A DNA stretch of 64,000 bases from Pontixanthobacter rizhaonensis (GCF_012972675.1 NZ_JABCRE010000002.1:857001-921000); one strand, 5' to 3'; counted from the first letter of the stretch, positions 53,150 to 63,402 are shown. Numbers and translations: made by a program. The notes: generated by a model not told the origin, from the sequence alone.

Positions 53150-53183
53150 ACGGCCGCCGAGGTTAGGGAACCCCGACGGCCGT
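53150..53183 (-). terminator. Rho-independent terminator of the 57-residue gene
   Basis: On the minus strand a 15-bp stem (13 Watson-Crick pairs and two G-U) with a 4-base loop is followed by AATTTTAT. It ends the unit that contains the small gene at 53211-53384 and perhaps aceA. Confidence 0.78.
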
Positions 53184-53210
53184 GTCTCCTCCCCAGGAGA
53201 TCAGAAAGTC

Positions 53211-53384
53211 TTAGCTGTATGTGCCCAGGCGGTGATGCAACGCATTGATTTTCGCAAGTTCTTCGCGATCATCAGTCGTCTTCGCATGGCTCGCCAGAGC
53301 GGTACGCAGCAACTTAAAATCTGCTGTCGAAAGCAGGGCGCGTGCGCGGCCTGGTTCACTTGGCTTTTTTTCTGGATCAGTCAT
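53211..53384 (-). CDS. Small conserved-looking soluble protein, 57 residues
   Basis: A 57-residue reading frame too short for usual gene lists. ATG at 53384 follows AAAAGGAT; the product starts MTDPEKKPSEPGRARALL and is helical and charged, ending HHRLGTYS. It lies 55 bases downstream of isocitrate lyase on the same strand, with a strong terminator directly after, so it is probably co-transcribed. I do not recognise it; the site, stop and terminator support it as a real gene. Confidence 0.68.
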   Translation of the reverse strand: MTDPEKKPSEPGRARALLSTADFKLLRTALASHAKTTDDREELAKINALHHRLGTYS

Positions 53385-53439
53385 TGTTCATCCTTTTCCC
53401 GGCCGGTGGCAAATGCCAGCGGCCGTATGTTCAAGTTGG

Positions 53440-55038
53440 TTAGGCTGCTGCAAACTGGTTCATGGTGTTATTGGCACCCCCCGCTTTCAGCGCGGCTTCA
53501 CCAGCAAATGCTTCCTTGTGATCATCACCAATGTCACTGCCGGACATATTTTGGTGCTTAACACAGGCGATGCCTTCACGAATTTCCTTCCGTTGGACGC
53601 CCTTCACGTAACCAAGCATACCTTCGTCACCGAAGTATTCTTTAGCGAGGTTATCCGTGCTCAGCGCAGCGGTGTGATAGGTTGGCAGGGTGATCAGGTG
53701 GTGGAAAATACCGGCTTGAGCGGCTGCGTCGCGTTGGAAGGTACGGATCTTCTCATCTGCTTCGGCAGCCAAGTCGGTCGCGTCATAATCCACGCTCATC
53801 AAGCCTTCGCGGTTATATGCCGAAACGTCTTTGCCAGCCTCAGACCATGCATCATAGACTTGCTGACGGAAGTTCAGAGTCCAGTTGAAGCTCGGTGAAT
53901 TGTTGTACACCAGTTTTGCATTGGGGATCACTTCGCGGATACGGTCAACCATTCCGCCGATCTGGCCGATATGCGGCTTTTCGGTTTCGATCCACAGCAG
54001 GTCAGCACCGTTTTGCAGTGATGTGATACTATCCAAAACACAGCGGTCTTCACCGGTGCCAGCGCGGAACTGGAACAGGTTAGACGGCAGGCGCTTCGGG
54101 CGCAGAAGCTTACCTTCACGGCTCAGAAATACATCACCGTTCTGGATCGCAGCTGGGTCAATTTCTTCGCAATCAAGGAAGCTGTTATACTGGTCGCCCA
54201 GATCGCCTTCTTCTTTGGTGACTGCAATTTGCTTTGTGAGGCCAGCGCCAAGCGAATCGGTGCGGGCGACGATGATGCCATCTTCCACGCCGAGCTCAAG
54301 GAAGGCGTAACGGATCGCACGGATCTTCTGAAGGAAGTCTTCGTGCGGTACGGTAACTTTACCGTCTTGGTGGCCACACTGCTTTTCATCAGAGACCTGA
54401 TTTTCGATTTGCAGAGCGCACGCTCCAGCTTCGATCATCTTCTTTGCCAGAAGGTAAGTTGCTTCCGCGTTACCGAAGCCGGCATCGATGTCTGCAATGA
54501 TCGGAACTACGTGTGTCTCATAATTATCGATCGCGTGTTCAAGGCGCTTGGCTTCTACTTCATCACCAGCGTCCCGGGCAGCATCCAGTTCACGGAACAT
54601 ACCGCCCAATTCGCGTGCATCCGCCTGTTTCAAAAAGGTGTAAAGCTCTTCGATAACGTCAGAAACGCTGGTCTTCTCGTGCATGGATTGGTCAGGCAAA
54701 GGGCCAAATTCGCTTCGCAGCGCGGCAACCATCCAGCCTGACAAATAGAGGTAACGCTGCTTCGTTCCACCGAAGTGCTTCTTGATAGAAATCATCTTCT
54801 GTTGGGCAATAAAACCGTGCCAGCAGCCCAGTGATTGGGTGTAGTTGGCCGGATCAGCATCATACGCATTCATATCATCGCGCATAATCTTCGCGGTGTA
54901 TTTTGCGATATCGATGCCGGTGTTAAAACGGTTTTGCAGTTTCATCCGAGCAGCGGTTTCCGCGTCAATCGCGTTCCAAGGTGAGCCTTGACCGTTGATC
55001 GTTTCGCTTAGCGCGCTGATTGTGTCTTGATACGTCAT
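53440..55038 (-). CDS. aceA: Isocitrate lyase
   Basis: A 532-residue glyoxylate-cycle enzyme (isocitrate to glyoxylate and succinate), of the longer isocitrate lyase subgroup. The catalytic Cys lies in DEKQCGHQDGKVTVP; metal and substrate parts include IADIDAGFGNAEATYLLAKKMIEAGA, IVARTDSLGAGL and YNNSPSFNWTLNF. ATG at 55038 follows GGAGAC; a longer start at 55065 lacks a site. It is divergent from an ScfR-type regulator, which probably controls it. Confidence 0.95.
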   Translation of the reverse strand: MTYQDTISALSETINGQGSPWNAIDAETAARMKLQNRFNTGIDIAKYTAKIMRDDMNAYDADPANYTQSLGCWHGFIAQQKMISIKKHFGGTKQRYLYLSGWMVAALRSEFGPLPDQSMHEKTSVSDVIEELYTFLKQADARELGGMFRELDAARDAGDEVEAKRLEHAIDNYETHVVPIIADIDAGFGNAEATYLLAKKMIEAGACALQIENQVSDEKQCGHQDGKVTVPHEDFLQKIRAIRYAFLELGVEDGIIVARTDSLGAGLTKQIAVTKEEGDLGDQYNSFLDCEEIDPAAIQNGDVFLSREGKLLRPKRLPSNLFQFRAGTGEDRCVLDSITSLQNGADLLWIETEKPHIGQIGGMVDRIREVIPNAKLVYNNSPSFNWTLNFRQQVYDAWSEAGKDVSAYNREGLMSVDYDATDLAAEADEKIRTFQRDAAAQAGIFHHLITLPTYHTAALSTDNLAKEYFGDEGMLGYVKGVQRKEIREGIACVKHQNMSGSDIGDDHKEAFAGEAALKAGGANNTMNQFAAA

Positions 55039-55188
55039 TGAATGTCTCCAAAGGGGGTATGGCATCTCTGCCTTGCCCCACCTTTATGGACGGGCAACTG
55101 CTAGTTAGATATAAAAACTTACATACTTTGTTGTCTTTTTGCGCTATATTCGCCTATTCACCGTGTAATATTGTAAAGAAAGTGACAA

Positions 55189-56571
55189 ATGTCTGACCAA
55201 GCCATCTTTGCCGGTGCTGCCATCCGCAGACTGCGCAAGCGAGAAGGGCTTACCCAAGCGGCTATGGCGTCGCGCCTGTCGATATCCGCAAGCTATCTCA
55301 ACCTTATTGAGCGCAACCAGCGGCCCTTATCCGCCCGGGTGATTGTGCAAATTGTGGACGCATTTGACTTTGATCCCCGGAGCCTGCGTGAGGATGAATC
55401 AATTGGCGGGGTAGACGGGCTGGCTCGCCGGTTTGCAGATGAACGGTTTGCAGAATTCGATATTGACCGGGATGAAATCGCAGAATTCTTAGGGGCTGCA
55501 CCGCAAGCTGCGGCAGCATTCGCTTATCTTTATGACAATGCAGGTTTGGGTGTTCGGCCGAGTGACGATCCCTTGGTCCAGTCGCGCTTGGAAATCGAGA
55601 AATGGCGCAATCACTTTCCCGATTTGGACACGGCGGCGGAGACACTTGCGGATGAACTGCGCTTGTCGCGGAGCGATTTGGGTGTCGCTTTGGCTGAGCG
55701 ATTGCAGAAGAAGCATCAGCTCGCGATCCGAATTCTGCCCAGAGATGTTATGCCAACGGCGCTGCGCCGGCTTGATCTGCATGCCCGCCAATTGCAATTG
55801 TCTGAAATGCTGACGCCAGCTTCTCGCAATTTCCAGATCGCGGTCCAGATCGCCCAATTGGAACAACGTGATGCTATCGTGGAATTGGCCTCCGGCTCCA
55901 AATTTGCCGATGAGGCTTCGCGAACCTTGTTTGAACGTCACCTCTACGGCTATTTCGGGGCGGCATTGTTAATGCCTTACAGCCGGTTCCTGCGCGCATG
56001 TGAGAGTACGAATTTTGATCTGCAGGTTCTTCAAATGCGTTTTGGTGTTAGTTTGGAGCAATTGGCCCACAGATTGACGACGCTACAACGGGTTGGGCAG
56101 CGCGGATTGCCGTTCTTCATGGCAAGGATCGACCGGGCAGGGCAGTTCTCCAAACGATTTGCAGGGGGGAGCGGTGCCACGATGCTGGAAAGCGAGAACA
56201 GCTGTCCGTTGTGGATAGCTCACAAGGCGTTTGAGCGTCCGGGGCAGTTATGCACCCAGTCCGTAGTAGTGGACGGGGTAGATGCGGGTCCCGATAGCTG
56301 GTTCACAATGGCGCAGACCGTTGATGGTAGCGGCGCCGTGGGGGAAGCTCAATTTGTAGTCGTCCTTGGGGTGGAAGCACGGTTCGCCTTACATTTGGCG
56401 CCAGCCAAAACGGCCGAAACGATGATGATGCCTGCCCAACGGATTGGCTTGGGTTGCGAACGCTGCCATTTGCAGGAGTGCCGCCAAAGGTCCCTTCCGC
56501 CAGCTAGGGCCACGCTCCAGTTTGACACAATCACGAAAGGGGTAACACCGTTCAGCTTCGGTGATGGCTGA
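55189..56571 (+). CDS. ScfR/RamB-type short-chain fatty acyl transcriptional regulator
   Basis: A 460-residue regulator: N-terminal XRE HTH (IRRLRKREGLTQAAMASRLSISASYLNLIERNQRPLS), a central IrrE/ImmA-like region (FADEASRTLFERHLYGYFGAALLMPYSRF) without an intact HExxH, and a C-terminal ScfR domain with GLGCERCHLQECRQRSLPPA. Relatives such as RamB, PrpC-type and ScfR regulators control acetate, propionate and glyoxylate genes. Its divergence from aceA, across a 150-bp gap, fits control of aceA. Confidence 0.87.
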   Translation: MSDQAIFAGAAIRRLRKREGLTQAAMASRLSISASYLNLIERNQRPLSARVIVQIVDAFDFDPRSLREDESIGGVDGLARRFADERFAEFDIDRDEIAEFLGAAPQAAAAFAYLYDNAGLGVRPSDDPLVQSRLEIEKWRNHFPDLDTAAETLADELRLSRSDLGVALAERLQKKHQLAIRILPRDVMPTALRRLDLHARQLQLSEMLTPASRNFQIAVQIAQLEQRDAIVELASGSKFADEASRTLFERHLYGYFGAALLMPYSRFLRACESTNFDLQVLQMRFGVSLEQLAHRLTTLQRVGQRGLPFFMARIDRAGQFSKRFAGGSGATMLESENSCPLWIAHKAFERPGQLCTQSVVVDGVDAGPDSWFTMAQTVDGSGAVGEAQFVVVLGVEARFALHLAPAKTAETMMMPAQRIGLGCERCHLQECRQRSLPPARATLQFDTITKGVTPFSFGDG

Positions 56572-56708
56572 TCCCGTATATTAGCCATCCATTAAGTGCC
56601 TTTACGCCCAGAAACGCGCCGGTTCGACTTTTTGTGTAAAGTTTACCGACATTTCACTTCTCTGCCGTATCCGCTGCCAATCACCTTGGATTTCTGGACC
56701 GGCAGCAC

Positions 56709-58094
56709 ATGATCCGTTTGTTTAAACACTATATTCCTAACGCAGTGGTCTTGTTGGCCCTGTTCGACATCGCCTTGCTGCTTCTCGCGGGCGAACTGGG
56801 CTGGCATTTGCGCGCCTCGCAAATTGCCATGAACCCGGGGCCCTTGGCTGAACGTGCATGGCCCCTGGTCGGTTTTGTGGGCACAGTTTGGATCGCGATG
56901 GTATCGGTCGGCCTCTATGGCGGTGATGCTCTCCGCTCGCTGAGGTTTGCCTGCGCACGTTTATTGGTCGCGGTAAGCTTAGGGATCATCGCCGTATCGG
57001 TGATCGATTTCGTATTGCCCGGGTCGACCTTGTGGCGCTCCACCTTACTCTACGCGATGGCATTTGCCGTTGCGTGCCTGATCCTGAACCGGCTGATCAT
57101 AGGTAAGTTTCTGGGCGCGTCCGCTTTCCGGCGCCGGGTGATGGTGTTGGGTGCTGGCAACCGCGCGATGCGCCTTAAGAGGCTTGCTGAAAAAGAAGGC
57201 TCCGGCTTCTCTATCGTATCGTTTGTCGGGATGAACGAGGGTGAGCAGGTGGTCAAAGAAGCGATTGCCCGTTCTGCCGTCCATGATCTCGGCCAATTTG
57301 CTGATAATCTCGGGGCAAGCGAAGTCGTGCTGGCGTTGGAAGAGCGGCGTAATTCGCTGCCGCTTAAAGACTTATTGCGGATGAAGACCACTGGCATTCA
57401 CATCAACGACTTTAGTAGTTTTGTTGAACGGGAAACCGGGCGGGTAGATTTGGACTCGGTCAATCCCAGTTGGTTGATCTTTTCCGATGGGTTTTCGTCA
57501 GGCCGGCTGTTTTCAAGCGCCGCAAAGCGCATGTTTGACATTGTGGCAAGCAGCATACTTTTGATTTTATCGCTGCCGATCATCGTTCTGTTCGCCATTC
57601 TGGTGAAGATCGATAGCAAAGGGCCTGCATTCTTCCGGCAGCCGCGTATCGGCTTGTTCGGGCAGACCTTCGATGTGATCAAGCTACGCTCCATGCGTAC
57701 CGACGCTGAGAAAGACGGGGTCAAATGGGCGGAAAAGAACGATCCCCGCATCACGCGTTTGGGAAGTTTTATCCGGAAGGTTCGGATTGATGAACTGCCG
57801 CAAACGTGGAGCGTTCTCAAAGGCGAAATGAGCTTTGTCGGCCCGCGTCCGGAAGTTCCAAAGTTCGTAACTGATCTGGAAGAGCAACTGCCATATTACG
57901 CTGAACGTCATATGGTGAAGCCCGGCATTACCGGGTGGGCGCAAATTAACTACCCCTATGGTGCCTCCATCGAAGATGCTCGCCACAAGCTGGAATATGA
58001 TCTGTATTACGCCAAGAACTATACTCCGTTCTTGGACTTGCTGATATTGCTACAGACGTTGCGGGTCGTGCTGTGGCCTGAAGGTGCACGCTAG
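56709..58094 (+). CDS. XrtA/PEP-CTERM-associated sugar transferase (TIGR03013 type)
   Basis: A 461-residue polyprenyl-phosphate sugar transferase. An N-terminal membrane domain of about four segments is followed by a nucleotide-like fold (RRRVMVLGAGNRAMRLKRLAEK), a fifth membrane helix (MFDIVASSILLILSLPIIVLF) and the catalytic block KIDSKGPAFFRQPRIG, KLRSMRTDAEKDG, RIDELPQTWSVLKGEMSFVGPRPE. It starts exopolysaccharide repeat units on the lipid carrier. It overlaps prsK by one base. Confidence 0.9.
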   Translation: MIRLFKHYIPNAVVLLALFDIALLLLAGELGWHLRASQIAMNPGPLAERAWPLVGFVGTVWIAMVSVGLYGGDALRSLRFACARLLVAVSLGIIAVSVIDFVLPGSTLWRSTLLYAMAFAVACLILNRLIIGKFLGASAFRRRVMVLGAGNRAMRLKRLAEKEGSGFSIVSFVGMNEGEQVVKEAIARSAVHDLGQFADNLGASEVVLALEERRNSLPLKDLLRMKTTGIHINDFSSFVERETGRVDLDSVNPSWLIFSDGFSSGRLFSSAAKRMFDIVASSILLILSLPIIVLFAILVKIDSKGPAFFRQPRIGLFGQTFDVIKLRSMRTDAEKDGVKWAEKNDPRITRLGSFIRKVRIDELPQTWSVLKGEMSFVGPRPEVPKFVTDLEEQLPYYAERHMVKPGITGWAQINYPYGASIEDARHKLEYDLYYAKNYTPFLDLLILLQTLRVVLWPEGAR

Positions 58095-60217
58095 TGGAAA
58101 GTTGGGTAGAAGCATGGATTATCGCGGGCTTCGCGATGTATCTTGGTGGCGCCGCCACCTGTGCCGTTGGTGCAGGGTGGATCTGGCGCAAGGGCGATAA
58201 AGACCGCCCTGACCGGACTGCCATTTTAGCAGCATTGGTAATAACCGCGGGCTGGTGCGTGATGGTTGCCGCCTTTGGTGCCAATTCACCTTTGGCGTCG
58301 CTTGCAGAAGTGGCGCGAAACCTGGCTTGGCTGTTGGTATTGTACCGGCTGTTTGCCAATGATGGACGGCACGAAACGCTGCGGCCGATCCGGCCTGTCC
58401 TGATCGCCCTGGCATTCGTAGAATGCTTGCAACTTGTGCTGATTGTGGTGGAAGCGCGGTTCGCGATCACGCCGGAACTAAAACTGCTGACATTCCAAAT
58501 GTGTGCAATGTTCCACCTGATGGTATCCGTCGGTGCGCTGGTCTTGCTCCACAATCTTTACGTCGGAGCAACGCAGAGCGTCCGTTCCGTGCTGCGATGG
58601 ACCGCCGCTGCTTTGGCGGCGATGTGGTCGTTTGATCTGAATTTCTACACTGTTGCCTATCTGGGTGGAAGCTTGCCGCTTGAACTGGCGGCAATCCGCG
58701 GTCTGGTTGTTGCATCGATGACGATACCGCTGGCTATTGGCTCAACCCGTAGCGCCGCCACCATCCGTCTTAGACCTTCGCGCAAAGTGGCGTTCCAAAC
58801 ACTTTCGTTGCTAGTGATCGGCGCGTATCTGATGGTGATGGTTGGCATTGCCCAGTCGCTGGCGATGCTGGGCGGTGACCTTGGGCGATTGACGCAGGTC
58901 GGCTTCACCTTTGCTGCAACCGTTGTCGCCTTGTTGTGGCTCCCTTCGCACAGATTGCGGGGATGGGTACGGGTGACGGCGATCAAGCATTTGTTTCAGC
59001 ACCGGTATGATTATCGGGCCGAATGGCTGCGGTTCACCCAGACTATCGGCAAAAGCGATGGATCCAGCCAATCACTGCAAGAGCGGATCGTCAAAAGCAT
59101 GGCGGATATTACCGATAGCCCCTCCGGGCTGTTGTTGCTGACTGGCGAGAGCGGAAGCCTAGAGCTAGCGTCCCGTTGGAACTGGAAGGACATTTCCGTA
59201 CCAGCCGCAGATCCCGTACCGGCGGACTTGGCAAACCTGTTTGAAAGCAGGGGGTTTATCCTCGACCTTGACGATATCCGGGCGGGTAAAGACTGGCACG
59301 GGGAAGCAGTGTTTTTGCCTGACTGGCTACGCGAGGAACAGCAGGCGTGGGCACTGGTTCCGCTGCAACATTTTGACCGTTTGATTGGTGTCATTATCCT
59401 ATCCCGCCCGGCAGAACCGCGCCGTCTGGACTGGGAAGATTTCGACCTGCTGCGCGTAGTCGGGCAGCAATTGGCAAGCTACCTGGCGGAACAAGCGGGG
59501 CAGGCGGCTCTGATGGAATCCGCCCGGTTTGACGAGTTTAACCGCCGGATCGCGTTTGTGATGCATGACATCAAGAATCTGGCAAGCCAATTGGCCTTGC
59601 TGTCGCGCAATGCAGAGCGCCATGCGGATAATCCAGAATTTCGCGCGGATATGTTGGTCACTCTGAAGAACAGCGCGGAAAAGCTAAACGGCTTGCTGGC
59701 CCGGCTCAACCGGTACGGAGCTAGCGGTTCTGAAAAGCGTGAGCCAGTCGAACTCTTGCGCGTCGTGCGCCAAGTGACTGATCAGTACGAGGCGGTTCAT
59801 CCCATTTCCATCTTGCGGACCGAAAATAGCAAAGTGCTCGCAGATGCTGAGGGGCTGGAACAGGCTTTGGTCCATTTGGTACAGAACGCGGTTGATGCCA
59901 GCGACGCTGCAAGCCCGGTCTCTTTCGACATTACATGTGACGGGGTACGCGGTGCGGTCGAGATTGCTGACGTCGGTCATGGCATGACGGCGGAATTTAT
60001 CCGGGATGGTTTGTTCAAACCGTTTGTATCATCCAAAAATTCTGGTTTCGGCATTGGAGCTTTTGAGGCTCGAGAAATGATCCGCGCGATGGGGGGAAGG
60101 CTTGATGTCGACTCCCGAGAGGGTCTCGGGACGCGGTTCACCGTCTCTTTCCCGCTCGCTGCTGCTGCCGAACACCTTAGTTCACATACATCGCCCCAAC
60201 ATAGTGAGGCTGCATAA
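58094..60217 (+). CDS. prsK: PrsK sensor histidine kinase of the XrtA/PEP-CTERM system
   Basis: A 707-residue kinase with about eight N-terminal membrane segments (to about residue 290), a GAF domain and a C-terminal kinase core: phospho-acceptor VMHDIKNLASQLALLSRN (His near residue 490), N box LVQNAVDASD, and GFGIGAFEAREMIRAMGG. The stimulus is unknown. GTG start at 58094, coupled to the upstream gene. It should phosphorylate PrsR, next in the operon. Confidence 0.92.
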   Translation: MESWVEAWIIAGFAMYLGGAATCAVGAGWIWRKGDKDRPDRTAILAALVITAGWCVMVAAFGANSPLASLAEVARNLAWLLVLYRLFANDGRHETLRPIRPVLIALAFVECLQLVLIVVEARFAITPELKLLTFQMCAMFHLMVSVGALVLLHNLYVGATQSVRSVLRWTAAALAAMWSFDLNFYTVAYLGGSLPLELAAIRGLVVASMTIPLAIGSTRSAATIRLRPSRKVAFQTLSLLVIGAYLMVMVGIAQSLAMLGGDLGRLTQVGFTFAATVVALLWLPSHRLRGWVRVTAIKHLFQHRYDYRAEWLRFTQTIGKSDGSSQSLQERIVKSMADITDSPSGLLLLTGESGSLELASRWNWKDISVPAADPVPADLANLFESRGFILDLDDIRAGKDWHGEAVFLPDWLREEQQAWALVPLQHFDRLIGVIILSRPAEPRRLDWEDFDLLRVVGQQLASYLAEQAGQAALMESARFDEFNRRIAFVMHDIKNLASQLALLSRNAERHADNPEFRADMLVTLKNSAEKLNGLLARLNRYGASGSEKREPVELLRVVRQVTDQYEAVHPISILRTENSKVLADAEGLEQALVHLVQNAVDASDAASPVSFDITCDGVRGAVEIADVGHGMTAEFIRDGLFKPFVSSKNSGFGIGAFEAREMIRAMGGRLDVDSREGLGTRFTVSFPLAAAAEHLSSHTSPQHSEAA

Positions 60218-61593
60218 TGGCTAACCCAAAACAAGGCGCGTTGCCGAAATTGCTGATTGTGGAGGATGACGCCGGTCTGCAAGCTCAGCTGAAATGGGCG
60301 TATGAAGATTTTGACGTCACCATTGTTGGCGACCGCGAAAGTGCGCTTGCCGCTCTGCGGGCGGAAGAACCGCCTGTCGTGACATTGGATCTCGGCTTGC
60401 CGCCAGACCCTGATGGCACAACCGAAGGGTTCGCCATTCTTGATGCTATCATGGCGTTGAAACCGGATACCAAAGTGATTGTTGCATCCGGCCACGGCGC
60501 GCGTGAAAGCGCATTGCGTGCGATCGAACACGGCGCCTATGATTTCTACCAAAAGCCCGTGGATATTGAAGCGCTAGGCCTGATTGTCCGGCGCGCGCTT
60601 AAATTGCACCAGATTGAGGAAGAGAACCGTCGCCTCGCCGAACAGGTTGGTGACGAGAAGACGGTGCTTGGCGGGCTGATCACTGCAGCGCCTGAAATGG
60701 TCAAGGTTGCGCGTACAATTGAGCGTGTAGCCAATGCCAATGTTTCAGTGATGCTGTTGGGCGCAAGCGGCACAGGTAAAGAGCTGCTTGCCAAGGGCGT
60801 GCACGATTCCAGCGACCGCAAGAGCGGCGCCTTTGTCGCTATCAACTGCGCAGCTATTCCGGAGAACCTGCTGGAAAGCGAACTGTTCGGGCATGAGAAG
60901 GGTGCGTTCACCGGTGCGGTTAAGACGACCGAAGGCAAGATTGAGCAAGCGCATGGCGGGACCCTGTTTTTGGACGAGGTCGGCGATATTCCGTTACCTT
61001 TACAAGTAAAGCTTCTGCGCTTTTTGCAAGAACGAACGATCGAGCGGATTGGTGGCCGAAAACAAATCGCCGTGGATACACGGATCGTCTGTGCAACCCA
61101 TCAGAATCTGGAAAGCATGATAAGTGGCGGCCAGTTCCGGGAAGATCTGTTTTACCGGCTTGCAGAGATCGTGGTCAAAATTCCGGCTCTGGCAGAACGA
61201 CCCGGTGATGCGCCGCTGCTGGCAAAAGCTTTCCTCAATCGCTTTGCTGCGGAGATGAATCCGCAAGTGAAAGGCTTTGCCGCAGATGCTTTGGCGGCGA
61301 TTGATGGATGGTCTTGGCCGGGCAATGTTCGCGAACTTGAAAACCGGGTTAAACGCGCTGTGATTATGGCCGATGGTAAACTGGTTGGCGCGGCCGATTT
61401 GGACTTGGATGCCGACGGGGAAGAAGCCGCAGACGCGCTTAGTCTCAAAAGCGCACGCGAACAGTCCGATCGCAAGGTGATCCGTCATGCACTGTCGAGA
61501 ACAGAGGGTAATATTTCCAACACTGCAAAATTGCTCGGTGTCAGCCGTCCCACACTTTATGACTTGCTAAAGCAGTATGATCTGCAGGCCTAA
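60217..61593 (+). CDS. prsR: PrsR sigma-54-dependent response regulator
   Basis: A 458-residue regulator: receiver domain (Asp near 55 in TLDLGLPPDPDG), AAA+ domain with Walker A GASGTGKELLAKGVH, GAFTGA (residues 229-234), LFLDEVGDIPLPLQVKLLRFLQE and a C-terminal Fis-type HTH (NISNTAKLLGVSRPTLYDLLKQY). It would activate sigma-54 promoters of exopolysaccharide and PEP-CTERM genes. It overlaps prsT by 17 bases. Confidence 0.94.
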   Translation: MANPKQGALPKLLIVEDDAGLQAQLKWAYEDFDVTIVGDRESALAALRAEEPPVVTLDLGLPPDPDGTTEGFAILDAIMALKPDTKVIVASGHGARESALRAIEHGAYDFYQKPVDIEALGLIVRRALKLHQIEEENRRLAEQVGDEKTVLGGLITAAPEMVKVARTIERVANANVSVMLLGASGTGKELLAKGVHDSSDRKSGAFVAINCAAIPENLLESELFGHEKGAFTGAVKTTEGKIEQAHGGTLFLDEVGDIPLPLQVKLLRFLQERTIERIGGRKQIAVDTRIVCATHQNLESMISGGQFREDLFYRLAEIVVKIPALAERPGDAPLLAKAFLNRFAAEMNPQVKGFAADALAAIDGWSWPGNVRELENRVKRAVIMADGKLVGAADLDLDADGEEAADALSLKSAREQSDRKVIRHALSRTEGNISNTAKLLGVSRPTLYDLLKQYDLQA

Positions 61594-63355
61594 ACATCTT
61601 GCTCTAAAGCCGGCTTTTCTGGCGCTGTTGATCACTGTTGCTGGCTGTAGCGACAGTGGGCCTGTTCTGACGCCTCTAGAGCAGGCTCAGGCATCTCTAG
61701 CGGCAGGCCAAGGGCTGGCGGCCGAAGTGACCTTGAAAGACATCTTGGCGTCAGGAACCGATGCCACCGAAGTCGCTGCGTACATTGGTGAGGCCGAGTT
61801 GCAGCAAGGTGAAGTGGCTGAGGCCCGGCAATGGCTTGGCGAAGGGGCGTTTTCAGAAGAAACGCGCGGGCATGGTTTTCATATGCTTGCACGATTGGAA
61901 ATGCAGGTCGGGAATCTGCCTGCGGCGGGCGCTGCATTTGACCAGGCCTTGAAATTCAAGCCGGATAGCGCGGAACTGTGGGTCGATATCGGGCGCCTGC
62001 GATATCGCGGCGGTGAGCAGTCTCAGGCTGTCGATGCCAGCGTCTATGCCGTCGAACTCGATCCGGAAAATCCGGAGGCTTTGCGGTTTCGTGCCCAGTT
62101 GGTGCGCGATGCAGAAGGTATGCGGGAAGCCATTCCGTGGTTCGAACGTGCCTTAGAGCGTAATCCTGACAATGCTGATTTGCTACTCGACTACGCAGCG
62201 ACGCTTGGCGAGCTTGGGCGCGCACGGGATATGCTGAGTGTCATTCGCGAGGTGGCCAAAATCGCCCCTGAAAACAAGCGAATATACTTCTTGCAATCGG
62301 TACTGGCTGCGCGGGCGGGCAATTATGATCTGGCAGGATTGTTGCTATTGAGGAGCAGCAGGGAAGATCAGGAAAAGCCTGCAGCATTGTTGCTATCGGG
62401 TATTATCGATCTGGAGAATGGCAATTATGCCAGTGCCGCGCAAACTCTGGAACGGCTCGCTGCAAGGCAGCCGGACAATCGACGCGTACGGCAGCTATTG
62501 GCGCGTGCTTTATCACTTGGCCAGAATGATCGTGAGCTAATCTACCGCTATGGTGAAAAGGCAGCATCGCCCAGCGCATCGCCTTATTTAAGGCATCTTG
62601 TGGCGCGATCTCATGAGGCGCTTGAGGACCGGGAAGAAGCAGGGCGTTTGTTTGACCTCGCGGCCCGTCCGCGCGGAGATCGGCTTGTCGCTGTGCCAAG
62701 TAGCGCAGAATTGGGCGTTGCGGAGGCGCGCGGCGCGGTTGATGGCGCCGCTGCACTCGCGTTGATACGGGCCCGTATGACCGCAGGGCAGGCGGGCGGT
62801 GCTAGAGCCGTCGCAGAACAGTTGCTATCGCGCTTCTCTGGTTCTGCAGACACGCTGGCGCTGGCGGGTGATGCCAATTTGGCTGCAGGAAATTACGGAC
62901 GCGCTGCACGGTTGTATTTTGATGCCGGTGCTATCCGGAAACCTTGGCTAGTCACTCGAAAGCAGATCAAAGCACTTGAGGCTGCCGGGCAAAGTGATGC
63001 TGCACTGGCAATATTGGCCCGGTATTTCGTGGGCGATCCCGGCAATACGGAAGCGGCTGTGATGTTAGCGCGGGAAGCCTACCGGGGTAACGATTTTGGG
63101 AGCGCTGCGATTTTCGCCGATCATGCACTGATCAATGGGGGATCGCGTGATCCTGTATTGCATGCCATGCGCGCCGAGATTGCAATGCAGTTGGGCGATG
63201 ATGAGCTTGGGTTGGCGATGGCCCGGCGTGGTTATGATTTACAGCCAATGAGCAATGTCACCACGACGGTATTGGCAAACGTTCTGCGCGAAGCAGGCGG
63301 CTTTGAACCGCAGGTTCAAGTTATAGAGCGTAAGATAAGTCGCTTACCACGATAG
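61577..63355 (+). CDS. prsT: PrsT-like TPR lipoprotein
   Basis: A 592-residue lipoprotein (lipobox ITVAGC) with many tetratricopeptide repeats, for example FDQALKFKPDSAELWVDIGRLRYRGGEQ, SVYAVELDPENPEALRFRAQLVRDAEG and WFERALERNPDNADLLLDYAATLGELG. In XrtA loci such a protein follows prsR and is thought to act in export or assembly. ATG at 61577 lies inside the prsR end. The exosortase itself is not in this window. Confidence 0.84.
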   Translation: MICRPKHLALKPAFLALLITVAGCSDSGPVLTPLEQAQASLAAGQGLAAEVTLKDILASGTDATEVAAYIGEAELQQGEVAEARQWLGEGAFSEETRGHGFHMLARLEMQVGNLPAAGAAFDQALKFKPDSAELWVDIGRLRYRGGEQSQAVDASVYAVELDPENPEALRFRAQLVRDAEGMREAIPWFERALERNPDNADLLLDYAATLGELGRARDMLSVIREVAKIAPENKRIYFLQSVLAARAGNYDLAGLLLLRSSREDQEKPAALLLSGIIDLENGNYASAAQTLERLAARQPDNRRVRQLLARALSLGQNDRELIYRYGEKAASPSASPYLRHLVARSHEALEDREEAGRLFDLAARPRGDRLVAVPSSAELGVAEARGAVDGAAALALIRARMTAGQAGGARAVAEQLLSRFSGSADTLALAGDANLAAGNYGRAARLYFDAGAIRKPWLVTRKQIKALEAAGQSDAALAILARYFVGDPGNTEAAVMLAREAYRGNDFGSAAIFADHALINGGSRDPVLHAMRAEIAMQLGDDELGLAMARRGYDLQPMSNVTTTVLANVLREAGGFEPQVQVIERKISRLPR

Positions 63356-63402
63356 CTGATAAATCTATCGACATTGGCTGTGTCAAAGGGCAGTGCGCCG
63401 CG

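Noticed and set aside
55964-55990. Metallopeptidase site in the ScfR-type regulator
   Set aside because: The IrrE/ImmA-like region lacks HExxH, so protease activity is not supported.
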